DNA of 47,320 bases from an uncultured delta proteobacterium (GCA_903892415.1 CAITIQ010000380.1:1-47320); one strand, 5' to 3'; positions 33,275-40,946 are shown, counted from the first letter of the stretch. Program-made: numbers and translations. Notes: generated by a model not told the origin, from the letters alone.

Positions 33275-34108
33275 ATGGCTCGACGGCCCGAAGGCAAGTT
33301 GCTCACGCGCCGACGTTTTGCGCTCTGTTGCGGAGGTGCGGCGGTCGGGCTCGGGGTGGAGACCTTCGTGGTGGAGCCTCGCTGGCTGACCGTGACTCAC
33401 CACACCATTCACGTACGCGGACTCCCCGAGGCGTTGCAAGGGCTCCGCATCGCGCAGTTGAGCGATCTTCATCTCAGTTCGCTGGCCTCGATTCACGAGC
33501 GCGTGCTGCAGGAGTTGAAGACGTTCGATCCAACGCTGATCGCGCTCACGGGCGATGCGGTGGAGAGCGCCGACCACTTAGGCGCCCTGACTGAGCTCTG
33601 TTCGCAGCTCGCGCCCTTGGCGAAGTCGCTGGTCGCAACGCCAGGCAACTGGGAATACTGGGGGCACGTTCCGCGGGAAGCCCTGGCCGCGGCCTACGAA
33701 AGGAGTTCGGCCAAACTATTGGTCAATCAGCGCAGCGAGCAACAAGGGCTCGAGCTCGTGGCCATCGACGATTTCTGCAGTGGTCATTCGGACGTCACGG
33801 CAGCGTTTGCAGGCGCGCGCGCCGACGCAACGCGGTTGGTGCTCACGCACGCACCAGGCATATTTGACACGTTGCCAGCGGGGCTTCCGCCGTTCGCGCT
33901 CGGGCTCGCCGGGCACACCCACGGCGGTCAGCTGTGTGCGTTGGGCAAAAGCGTTTGGCTGCCGCCTGGCTCGGGCACCTACGTCGAGGGCCAATACCAA
34001 ACGCAGCACGGTCCGATCGTGGTGTCCCGTGGCATCGGTATGAGCATGGTGGCGGCTCGCCTTACCTGTAGGCCCCAGCTTGTGCTGATCACACTCGATC
34101 GCGAGTAG
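33275..34108 (+). CDS. Tat-exported metallophosphoesterase with altered GNHD motif
   Basis: 277 residues from ATG 33275; the upstream open part is antisense to the lipoprotein gene. The N-terminus has a Tat signal (TRRRFALCCGGAAVGLGV). The phosphoesterase motifs are LSDLHLSS (D-x-H), ALTGDAVES (GD), GNWEYWG in place of GNHD, LTHAPG (H) and AGHTHGGQ (GHxH). The histidine of GNHD, which normally helps protonate the leaving group, is a tryptophan here; the metal-binding Asn is kept. It is related in type to the other phosphoesterase on the opposite strand but has a different membrane-targeting device. It is followed 22 nt later by the pseudokinase gene. Confidence 0.8.
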   Translation: MARRPEGKLLTRRRFALCCGGAAVGLGVETFVVEPRWLTVTHHTIHVRGLPEALQGLRIAQLSDLHLSSLASIHERVLQELKTFDPTLIALTGDAVESADHLGALTELCSQLAPLAKSLVATPGNWEYWGHVPREALAAAYERSSAKLLVNQRSEQQGLELVAIDDFCSGHSDVTAAFAGARADATRLVLTHAPGIFDTLPAGLPPFALGLAGHTHGGQLCALGKSVWLPPGSGTYVEGQYQTQHGPIVVSRGIGMSMVAARLTCRPQLVLITLDRE

Positions 34109-34130
34109 GTGGCTGTGACACCATGCTGGG

Positions 34131-35651
34131 ATGAAACGGGGGGAGGTGATTGCGGGCCGCTTTTGGGTGAAGCATTGCGTTCACCGTGCGGCCGGGACGG
34201 GGGTTTACGCGGCGGTGGACCTTCGAGACTCCACCTCTGTGCGCCTACGGACCTACAGCAACGTCACCACGCGCGGCATCGAGCATTTCGAGACGGTGGT
34301 ACGGCGGCTCGCTTCGCTCGAGACGTCCTTCGTCGAACGCGTACGTGATTTCGGCGCGACGCCCGAGGGAGATCTCTATGCCGCGACCTTGAGCCCTGCC
34401 GGGACAGCGCTCGACCGCCTGATGCTCAACCCGATCAACCCGATTCGCAAAGGCATCATCGCCCGCCGAGCGCTCGAGGCCGTCGCGGGTCTGCACGCGC
34501 TCGAACTTACGCATGGGCAGCTGCATCCCCGCTCAATGCTGGTGACCGACGACGAAGCGGCGACCGTCTCGCTGATCGATCTGATGTTGGTACCGCCGTC
34601 GCAGATCGCCGCTGACGCGTCGATGCCAAGCCTCACCGCCGACGTGGCTGGGCATGTTCCACCCGAGCAACTCCGTGGGGTCGCGGGGCCGTTTGGTTCG
34701 GCCGACATATTCTCGCTCGGATCCATCTTGTTCGAGCTCGTCGCGAGTCAGCCGCCATTCCGCACCGACAGCTTGGTCGGTACGTTCTTGAAGATCCTGT
34801 ACGAGGAGCCGCCGGTGTTCACGCTGCACCCGTCGACTGCAGGGCTGACGATGTTGCTGCGTAAGATGTTGGACAAGGAGCCCAGCGCCCGGCCGCCGCT
34901 AAAAGAGATCGTGCGGATGATGCGCGGAGAGGCTGTGTCGAGCGATGACGGTGACGAGGCGCCGACGATCTACTCCTCCTCCGGTAGCGTGGGGCTCGTG
35001 TTTTGGGAACGGCCGTACGTGAGCGCCTCCTCGCTGGTAGACGAGGAGGGCTTCGGTGAATTGGAGAGGAAGATCGGCGGCACGATCGTGAAGGTCGAGG
35101 TCTCGGGTCGTTCCACGTTGATCGCGGAGCTACGTTCGAGCCAGGGCAGCAGCATGCTCTCTCGTGCGGCCAGAGCCGCCATGCTGCTCTTGACCGAGCT
35201 ACCTGACTCGTCCTTCGTGGTTTCCCTCGGTGGGCGCACCGGCGTCGAGCAGGCGGTCGAGCTGCTCAAAAAGGTCCCGCGCGGCACCGTCGGTATTCCG
35301 CCCGAACATATGCGCGCGCTCGAACGCGAGTATGAGATTCAGGAGATGAACGGCGTGCTGACGGTGTGGGAACGCGAGGGCCACGCCACGCTGATCACGC
35401 GCGAGCACGTCGCGCCAACGGTGGAGCCGCTCTCGACGCTGGAACTCGACGCAGCGGATCTGATGCTGGTTTCTACCAACGAGTTGTCAGCGCTCGATCC
35501 GAGCACGGCCGCTCTGCTCGAGCCGCTGCCCACGCTCGAGATGGATATGTCGCGGCTAGCCGACGCCTCGCGCGCCCACAGCTTCAGCTCTGAAATCACC
35601 GACGCCGACCACTCGGGGCCGAGCACGGTGACCGTCAGCCGCAGGGTCTAG
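34131..35651 (+). CDS. kinase-fold pseudokinase with degenerate cyclase-like C-terminal domain
   Basis: 506 residues. Residues ~8-265 have a Ser/Thr protein kinase layout: GTGVYAAVD (glycine loop), LTHGQLHPRSMLV (catalytic loop), VSLIDLML (DFG region), GHVPPEQL (APE region) and FGSADIFSLGSILFEL (helix F). The active residues are changed: the VAIK lysine is Arg (VRLR), the HRD aspartate is Gln (HGQ), the loop Lys and Asn are His and Ser, and DFG is DLM, so ordinary phosphotransfer is unlikely. Residues ~285-415 (ARAAMLLLTELPDSSFVVSL, then GRTGVEQAVELLKKVP and PPEHMRALEREYEIQEMNG) resemble the degenerate nucleotide-cyclase-like domain that follows the kinase in many myxobacterial kinases. No transmembrane segment. 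It probably acts as a binding or allosteric module. Confidence 0.75.
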   Translation: MKRGEVIAGRFWVKHCVHRAAGTGVYAAVDLRDSTSVRLRTYSNVTTRGIEHFETVVRRLASLETSFVERVRDFGATPEGDLYAATLSPAGTALDRLMLNPINPIRKGIIARRALEAVAGLHALELTHGQLHPRSMLVTDDEAATVSLIDLMLVPPSQIAADASMPSLTADVAGHVPPEQLRGVAGPFGSADIFSLGSILFELVASQPPFRTDSLVGTFLKILYEEPPVFTLHPSTAGLTMLLRKMLDKEPSARPPLKEIVRMMRGEAVSSDDGDEAPTIYSSSGSVGLVFWERPYVSASSLVDEEGFGELERKIGGTIVKVEVSGRSTLIAELRSSQGSSMLSRAARAAMLLLTELPDSSFVVSLGGRTGVEQAVELLKKVPRGTVGIPPEHMRALEREYEIQEMNGVLTVWEREGHATLITREHVAPTVEPLSTLELDAADLMLVSTNELSALDPSTAALLEPLPTLEMDMSRLADASRAHSFSSEITDADHSGPSTVTVSRRV

Positions 35652-37108
35652 CTGCCGCTCGCGACAGGAGCGCCCACGTGCTCGAGATAGCGCCGGCGAA
35701 GCTCGGCCAATTCGAGCGAAATGGCCTTGCGCTCGGCGCGCAACGCCGCAAGTCGGTCGCGGTCACGCAGCGCGCCCAAGCTGCGTAGCTGCAACCGATG
35801 TAGCCTCGCCTCGATGAAGTAGCGCCGCGCAAAGAGCGCCGCTGGGATCAGCAGGGCACCGAAGCCCGCCGCGGCAAGCGGCCCCGCCAAGCTCGCGACC
35901 GCCGCCACCTGCAACGCGAACGCCCCGCCAAAGAGCACGGCACCACCGAGGATCTTGAACAGCGCGATGCGATCGGTGCTGAGCTTGAGCGGCGCCTGGA
36001 CCATGCGCAGCGCCACGTACGGCAGCAGGCAGGTGGCAAAACCAAACAACGCAAAGGGCGCCCCCAACGCCAAGAACAGCGCCCGCTGTTTGGCGCTCAA
36101 GCCGAACCTTCGCTCGCCGCGGTGTTGCAGCGCGGGCCGCTCACCGCCGAGTCCGAGCGACTCTCGCTCGTCCATGTAGTCCTCGAGACGCTCGCGTAGT
36201 TCGGCCATTTTATCCGGATCCGACTCGCCCAACCACTTATAGGCCTCGACCACGCGCCGCACCAACGCCGTGCGCTCGGCGGGTGATTGCCCGCGACCAT
36301 CGAGCCCCTCTTCACTGCGGACGTCCACGATGAACGAGGTCACCTGTGCGAGCAGACGCTCATCGTCGACGTGCTCGATGTGTACTGCCAGCTCTCGCAG
36401 GGAATTCCCGATGCTCTTGGTGAGTTCGTTCACATCGCCCTGGTCCTTCACCGCAATCGGCGGCCCAAAGGCGACATGCACGTCGCTGCGGAAGGCATGG
36501 CGAACGAGATAGGTGATTCCCACTGGGACCACGCGCACACCCAGCCCCGGGTGGGCCGTCTCTGCGCCGAGCGCCATGCGCGCAGCTCCGGTCTTGATTG
36601 GCTCGATGCGCAGATTTCCGTGCGTTTTGCCTTCGGGAAAGATCGCGATCACGCCCTGCTTCGCCAACACCTCGGTGCAGGCGGTAAAGGCGTCGGCGTT
36701 GTCGGTGGCTTGGCCAGCGTAGTCGCTGCGCCTCTTCAGCGGCACCGCACCGACGTGGCGCAGCACTGCACCAAAGCCCGGAATACGAAACAAGCCGTCG
36801 CGCGCGCAGAAGCAGATCTGCCGGTCCTCGAACAGACCCAGGAGCAGCGGATCGACGATGGAGTTGGGATGGTTCGACGCGAGGATGGTCGCCCCTTTGT
36901 GCTCGAGGTGTGCGAGGCCCGTCACCTCCACACGGCCGTAAAATACCTTCACGGCACTGCGGACCAACGCGCGCAATCCGCGATAAAGCAGGTTCGGTGT
37001 CGAGGAGCTGGCCGTGACCACGAGGGTATCAGAGCAGCTTTCGCCTAGCCGTGACGCACAACCTTCACCAGCGGCCTTTACTTCGCCCGCGTTGGATCCG
37101 TCGCTCAT
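35648..37108 (-). CDS. PlsC-type glycerolipid acyltransferase with C-terminal membrane domain
   Basis: 486 residues. Acyltransferase motifs are in order: ATILASNHPNSIVDPLLL (block I, His to Asp with five residues between, as in the Gat/Sct glycerol-3-phosphate type), GLFRIPGFGAVLRHVGAVPL (block II), AIFPEGKTHG (block III, FPEG) and VVPVGITYL (block IV). A helical linker with a basic stretch follows (~270-340), then two or three membrane helices (~350-440) and a charged coiled-coil tail. It should transfer fatty acyl groups to a glycerol phosphate or lysophospholipid at the inner membrane. Start codon 37108 is only 26 nt from the divergent PilZ start. Its stop overlaps the pseudokinase stop, tail to tail. 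Confidence 0.85.
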   Translation of the reverse strand: MSDGSNAGEVKAAGEGCASRLGESCSDTLVVTASSSTPNLLYRGLRALVRSAVKVFYGRVEVTGLAHLEHKGATILASNHPNSIVDPLLLGLFEDRQICFCARDGLFRIPGFGAVLRHVGAVPLKRRSDYAGQATDNADAFTACTEVLAKQGVIAIFPEGKTHGNLRIEPIKTGAARMALGAETAHPGLGVRVVPVGITYLVRHAFRSDVHVAFGPPIAVKDQGDVNELTKSIGNSLRELAVHIEHVDDERLLAQVTSFIVDVRSEEGLDGRGQSPAERTALVRRVVEAYKWLGESDPDKMAELRERLEDYMDERESLGLGGERPALQHRGERRFGLSAKQRALFLALGAPFALFGFATCLLPYVALRMVQAPLKLSTDRIALFKILGGAVLFGGAFALQVAAVASLAGPLAAAGFGALLIPAALFARRYFIEARLHRLQLRSLGALRDRDRLAALRAERKAISLELAELRRRYLEHVGAPVASGS

Positions 37109-37134
37109 GAAGGGATACCACCCAAGGAGGCGCC

Positions 37135-37560
37135 ATGTCCGACCGTCGACGATTCCCCCGCATTGAAATGGCCGCAGACGTCGACGTCGAGACCTCGAAC
37201 AACAACTTCTTCGCCGGCCGCACCCGGGACATCTCGATCGGTGGCCTGTTCATCGAGTCGCGCGAGGCGCTCGAGATCGGCTCTACCGTTGGCTTGAAGG
37301 TACGCTTCGAGGGGCAGTCCTTTCATCTGATGTGCCGCGTCGCCTGGAGCCTGACCGAAAAGGACGGCGTCCCCTGCGGCTACGGCTTCGAGTTCGTGCG
37401 CCTACCGGTGCACGCCAAGCGCTCGATCGAGGCCTACATGATGCGACGAGCGCCGGAGCTGTTCCTGGATGAGCCGCCCAAGCCCAACCGGCTCGCTCCC
37501 CCGTCCAGAATCCCGCGACCTCGCAAGCCGCCGCCTCCCCTGCCCGCGCAAGACGGCTGA
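37135..37560 (+). CDS. PilZ-domain protein, c-di-GMP receptor candidate
   Basis: 141 residues. AAGGAGG about 5 nt before ATG 37135 is an excellent ribosome site. The PilZ signature is complete: RRFPR near residues 5-9 (RxxxR) and RDISIGGLFIES (D/N-x-S-x-x-G), followed by the beta-barrel strands (VGLKVRFEGQSFHLMCRVAW, GYGFEFVRL). The Pro-rich tail (~115-141) is disordered. It probably binds cyclic di-GMP and changes an interaction with a partner; which one cannot be said. It reads divergently from the acyltransferase with 26 nt between starts. Confidence 0.9.
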   Translation: MSDRRRFPRIEMAADVDVETSNNNFFAGRTRDISIGGLFIESREALEIGSTVGLKVRFEGQSFHLMCRVAWSLTEKDGVPCGYGFEFVRLPVHAKRSIEAYMMRRAPELFLDEPPKPNRLAPPSRIPRPRKPPPPLPAQDG

Positions 37561-37630
37561 CCGACGCCCTGAGATCATGGCGCACGCCGAGCTTACTCGA
37601 ACGGCTGCCGCGCCCTGCTAAGCTCAGCAC

Positions 37631-38290
37631 GTGGACTTGACGGTGCTCTCGCTGTGGCTGGCTTCCGGAGCGGTCGGGTTGGCCGCCACGGCGACGGCGC
37701 TGCGCGCGAGGTTTACCCACCACGCTCGAGCCTGGGCGCGGGCCGAACGTCATGTCGCGCGCTCGATCGAGCATGCGCCCACCAGCGAAACGGTGCGGCT
37801 CAGCGGCCGTTTGCGACTGGCCGGGCCAGCGCTGACTTCGCCTCTCTCGGGTAGACCATGTGCCGGTTACCACGCCACCGTGGAGGCCGGCGACAGCCGC
37901 AAGCGAGTGCTTGGGAGCGAGGCCCGCTTCAGCGACTTCGTGCTTGAGGACGAGAGTGGTCGCGTGCTCGTGGAGATGGAGGCGGCGAACGTTGATGTCA
38001 CGATGGATCTCGCGTGGCGCAGCGAGACGCTCGACGCCGAGACGCGCTTCGACCTCGAACAGTTCTTGACCAGCGTGGTCAACCCCGAGCGGCTCGATCT
38101 AAGCCTGCGTGAAAGGCTCATCTACCGCGAGGGCGCGTTGTGCCCGGGAGAGCAGGTCACGGTGGTCGGGGTGATCGCCTTGGAGCGGCCTTCCTTGAGC
38201 GAGCCCTACCGAACCCACGCGCCGGTGCGACGCATCCGCGGACAAGAGGGCGGCCAGCTCTTGGTGAGCGACCGCCTGCATTTCAGCTGA
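37631..38290 (+). CDS. GIDE-like membrane protein
   Basis: 219 residues from GTG 37631. One N-terminal transmembrane segment (residues ~4-24) is followed by RLAGPALTSPLSGRPCAGYH, then FSDFVLEDESGRVLVEMEAA and GEQVTVVGVIALERPS. This is the layout of the GIDE domain (the intermembrane-space part of the mitochondrial E3 ligase MUL1/MULAN) as found in bacterial proteins: GPLxxPLSGxPCxxY, FxLxDxTGxVxV and GExVxVxG. The bacterial role is unknown; no RING domain is present. Its stop lies in the first copy of a 25-bp tandem duplication shared with the end of the converging gene. Confidence 0.7.
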   Translation: MDLTVLSLWLASGAVGLAATATALRARFTHHARAWARAERHVARSIEHAPTSETVRLSGRLRLAGPALTSPLSGRPCAGYHATVEAGDSRKRVLGSEARFSDFVLEDESGRVLVEMEAANVDVTMDLAWRSETLDAETRFDLEQFLTSVVNPERLDLSLRERLIYREGALCPGEQVTVVGVIALERPSLSEPYRTHAPVRRIRGQEGGQLLVSDRLHFS

Positions 38291-38329
38291 GCGCGCTGGC
38301 CCGCATTTCAGCTGAGCGCGCTGGCCCGC
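38280..38329. repeat. 25-bp perfect tandem duplication at the junction of two convergent genes
   Basis: The unit ATTTCAGCTGAGCGCGCTGG plus five more bases occurs twice without a gap (38280-38304 and 38305-38329). The GIDE-like gene stops in copy 1, and the opposite gene stops in copy 2. Each copy has TCAGCTGA, a palindrome giving a TGA on both strands. Confidence 0.85.
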
Positions 38330-39459
38330 ACGAAGCCTTCAGCGAGGGCGTTAGCGGCCCGCACGACGTCCGCTTCGCTGGTGAGCCGCCCCAACGAGAT
38401 TCGCACAGTACCGCGGGCCTCTCGTTCGCTCAGACCGAGCGCGAGGATGCCCGACGAGGCCGACTCTTGACCGTCATGACAAGCCGCGCCGGTTGAAGCT
38501 GCGACCTCCGGCGTCTCCCCGAGCACGCGACTGCCCCACACACCGGGAAACCGCAGCGAAAGCGTATTGGGGAGCCGCGGCTGTTCGAGGCTTGGGCCGT
38601 TCAAGCGCAGACCGGGAACCCGAGCCGAAAGCTCGTCCCACAACCGCTGCGAGAGGCGCTTTTGACGCTCCTGCTCCTGCTCCAAGCTCTCGGATAACAG
38701 CGCCGCCGCTTTGCCCAGCCCAACGATGGCCGGCACATTCTCGGTGCCGGGTCGCATGCCTCGTTCGTGCGTTGCCCCGAGCAAACGCGGGGTGAGCATA
38801 CTGCCGCGCTTGACGAAGAGAGCGCCCACGCCCTTGGGCGCATACATCTTGTGACCAGCGACGCTCAAGAGCGAGGCCTTCAGCTTGCCGACGTGCACCG
38901 GGATCTTCCCCAGCGCCTGCGAAGCATCCACGTGCAGCAACGCACCAACGCCCTCGGCCAGCGCACCCAGCTCTTCGATCGGCTGTACGGCGCCGGTCTC
39001 GTTGTTCGCCAACATCACCGTCACCAGCAGCGTGTTGTCGTTGATCGCCGCCTTGGCGTCGCTCACCGAAACCCGACCGCTCTCGTCCACTGCCAAGATC
39101 GAAGCGCGCGCACCGTCCCGAACCAGCCGACTGCACGGCACGCGCACCGCCGGGTGCTCGATCGACGAGGTCACCAGGTGGTGTTTGTACGGCCGCGCGG
39201 CGCTGGCGCCGAAGATGGCGAGGTTGTTCGACTCTGTGCCGCCCGAGGTGAAAACGATCTCGTCGGGGCTGGCGCCGATCAGCCCTGCCACTTGTTCACG
39301 CGCCAACTCCACAGCCGCTTTGGCCGCTCGCCCGAACGCGTGCTGGCTCGATGGGTTGCCGAAGTGCTGCGAGAAATACGGCAGCATCGCCTCGAGCACC
39401 TGCGGAAGCACCGGCGTCGAGGCGTTGTGGTCCAGATAGATCGGAAGCTCCTCGGACAT
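38308..39459 (-). CDS. cysteine desulfurase (NifS/IscS-like)
   Basis: 383 residues of fold-type I PLP enzyme. Motifs: YLDHNASTPVLP (N-terminus), FTSGGTESNNLAIFG (phosphate cup), SIEHPAVRVP (His that stacks on the cofactor), VMLANNETGAVQPIEEL, LLHVDASQALGKIPV (Asp binding the PLP nitrogen) and LSVAGHKMYAPKGVGALFV (Lys forming the Schiff base). The catalytic cysteine loop is STGAACHDGQ. It converts cysteine to alanine and a protein persulfide for Fe-S or thio-modification. It is the last gene of a three-gene minus-strand operon with the SDR and the fatty-acid-hydroxylase genes, 5 nt after the SDR; the pairing with lipid genes is unusual. Confidence 0.92.
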   Translation of the reverse strand: MSEELPIYLDHNASTPVLPQVLEAMLPYFSQHFGNPSSQHAFGRAAKAAVELAREQVAGLIGASPDEIVFTSGGTESNNLAIFGASAARPYKHHLVTSSIEHPAVRVPCSRLVRDGARASILAVDESGRVSVSDAKAAINDNTLLVTVMLANNETGAVQPIEELGALAEGVGALLHVDASQALGKIPVHVGKLKASLLSVAGHKMYAPKGVGALFVKRGSMLTPRLLGATHERGMRPGTENVPAIVGLGKAAALLSESLEQEQERQKRLSQRLWDELSARVPGLRLNGPSLEQPRLPNTLSLRFPGVWGSRVLGETPEVAASTGAACHDGQESASSGILALGLSEREARGTVRISLGRLTSEADVVRAANALAEGFVRASALS

Positions 39460-39464
39460 GACGC

Positions 39465-40283
39465 TCAGCTCTGGCTCGCTTTGCGCTGCGCGGCATCACA
39501 AACCCAGCGCGCTACCGCCGGGGCGAACCCTTGGCCCAAGGCCACCATGCGCGAAGCCAGATCCGGATAGATCTCGAACTGGCCCTTCGCCATGCCGCTG
39601 ACGATGGCCGAGGCCACAGCGTCGGGAGAGAGCGTCTTGACCGTGCCAGCGATGGCTTTCGTCTCTGCAGGCTTGTGCTGATTCTCGAAGGCGAGCTGGG
39701 GGGTGTCGGTGTCGGGCGGAAGACAGACCGAGACGCGCACGCCGTGCGGCCACATCTCCCCGCGCAAGGCCTGGGAGAAGCCGACCACAGCAAACTTGCT
39801 GGCGGCATAAGCGGTGTAGCCGTAGATCCCCATCACGCCGGCGAGCGAGGAGACGTTGACCACATGGCCGACGCTGCGAGCTGTCATCTGCGGCAGCACC
39901 GCTTTGCACAGGTGAATCATGCCGAAGTAGTTGATGTCCATCATCTGACGGAACTCAGCCACCGGCAGGTCGAGGAAGCGCCCTGGCATCACCACGCCGG
40001 CGTTGTTCACCAGCATGTCGATCGGCTCGCTCGCTTGGACCTCTGCCATCACGCGATTGACCTCCGCCTCGTTGCTAATGTCGAGCGAAACGGCCTTCAC
40101 CTCGGCTCGCGGCCGCCCGCGCAGCAGCTTCTCGCGCGCTTCATCCAGCAAGCTCTGCCGACGAGCCACCAAGATGAGCCGCGCATCCAACGCAGCAAGC
40201 TGCTCGGCGAGGGCCAGCCCAATGCCGCTCGATCCACCGGTGATCAATACTGTCTTTTGCGCAAAGTAGTCCCGCGGGTTCAT
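39465..40283 (-). CDS. short-chain dehydrogenase, 3-ketosphinganine-reductase-like
   Basis: 272 residues. Classical SDR motifs: TGGSSGIGLALAEQL (NADPH loop), VARRQSLL, DMLVNNAGVVMPG, VNVSSLAG (catalytic Ser) and YTAYAASKFAVVG (YxxxK). The segment LPPDTDTPQLAFENQHKPAE followed by TKAI is typical of 3-ketodihydrosphingosine reductases (KDSR, Tsc10) and separates them from other SDRs. The likely reaction is NADPH reduction of 3-ketosphinganine to sphinganine, or of a similar long-chain ketone. It lies 78 nt after the fatty-acid-hydroxylase gene in the operon. The substrate call rests on that one segment and context. Confidence 0.75.
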   Translation of the reverse strand: MNPRDYFAQKTVLITGGSSGIGLALAEQLAALDARLILVARRQSLLDEAREKLLRGRPRAEVKAVSLDISNEAEVNRVMAEVQASEPIDMLVNNAGVVMPGRFLDLPVAEFRQMMDINYFGMIHLCKAVLPQMTARSVGHVVNVSSLAGVMGIYGYTAYAASKFAVVGFSQALRGEMWPHGVRVSVCLPPDTDTPQLAFENQHKPAETKAIAGTVKTLSPDAVASAIVSGMAKGQFEIYPDLASRMVALGQGFAPAVARWVCDAAQRKASQS

Positions 40284-40336
40284 GGCCAGCTGGCTAGCAC
40301 CGAACGGCCCGCGCGGCTTCCGCGAACAACCTCTGC

Positions 40337-40356
40337 TTCCGCCGAAGGCGGCCGTA
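40337..40356. repeat. REP-like hairpin, copy B
   Basis: The same 20-bp sequence as at 15206-15225 with one substitution, centred on CCGCC-GAA-GGCGG, in the 78-bp gap between the hydroxylase and SDR genes of one operon. It may modulate downstream expression as an mRNA hairpin. Confidence 0.5.
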
Positions 40357-40361
40357 AAAGC

Positions 40362-40883
40362 CTAGAGCGGGGCCGGGGCCTCCACCACGGTGGCCTTCGC
40401 CACTCGCTGCTCGCGCTCGGTCCCGACGAAGGGTTCCCGCGTCCCCATCACCCAGTCGAACAAGGGGAAGGTCACGCACCAGTTCTTGTGCTGGTCCGGA
40501 CCGAGGTGATGATCCACGTGCCAGGGCACGTACTTGCGGCCCCAGGCCGGGTCCACGTGGGACTTGCGATGCACATAGTAATAAGCGCCTGCGCTGGCCC
40601 AGGAGGCGAGCACGAACCCAGGCGCTACAGCCAAGAGCGGCGTTGAGAGCAGCGCGCCGGAGACCACGCCGAGCACCTCCTTGCGCTTGGAAGGCGTCTC
40701 CCCCATCGGACGTTGATACATCTCGTCAAAGCCGCCCGACTTGCGCACGTTCTTGTGGTGCTCATGCCAATGAAAGCCCCAGAAGGACTTCTTGTTGGCA
40801 CCCAGGCCATGCAGCACGTGCTTGTGGACGGCCCACTCAAAGGCGTTGGAAGCGACCAAACCGACGGCAAAACCTAGCCACAT
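40362..40883 (-). CDS. fatty acid hydroxylase/sterol desaturase-superfamily protein
   Basis: 173 residues. Eight-histidine-type motifs of membrane di-iron oxygenases are in order: EWAVHKHVLHG (HxxxxH), GFHWHEHHKN (HxxHH) and YYVHRKSH with WHVDHHLG (HxxHH type), between hydrophobic stretches (residues 1-15, ~70-95). The family hydroxylates or desaturates acyl chains and sterols using O2 at the membrane. The AGGAGG ribosome site 4 nt before ATG 40883 is strong. It is the first gene of the operon, transcribed from a promoter that overlaps TetR-type operators, so its expression is probably controlled by the divergent TetR. Confidence 0.85.
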   Translation of the reverse strand: MWLGFAVGLVASNAFEWAVHKHVLHGLGANKKSFWGFHWHEHHKNVRKSGGFDEMYQRPMGETPSKRKEVLGVVSGALLSTPLLAVAPGFVLASWASAGAYYYVHRKSHVDPAWGRKYVPWHVDHHLGPDQHKNWCVTFPLFDWVMGTREPFVGTEREQRVAKATVVEAPAPL

Positions 40884-40896
40884 AGACCCTCCTCAA

Positions 40897-40916
40897 AAGT
40901 GACCAACAAGTCACTT
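40897..40916. promoter_or_regulatory. TetR-type operator, copy 1
   Basis: AAGTGACCAACAAGTCACTT, a 20-bp inverted repeat with perfect 7-bp arms around a 6-bp centre. It lies between the promoter -10 region and the ribosome site of the hydroxylase gene. The 16-bp core is repeated exactly at 40955-40970. Confidence 0.75.
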
Positions 40917-40946
40917 ATTTCTGAGGCATGCTAGCGTTCGTGTCAA
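40917..40946 (-). promoter_or_regulatory. promoter for the hydroxylase operon
   Basis: On the minus strand TTGACA (40946-40941) is a perfect -35 box; 18 nt further is AGAAAT (40922-40917), a weak -10. The promoter sits exactly between the two operator copies, so bound regulator should block it. Confidence 0.55.
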
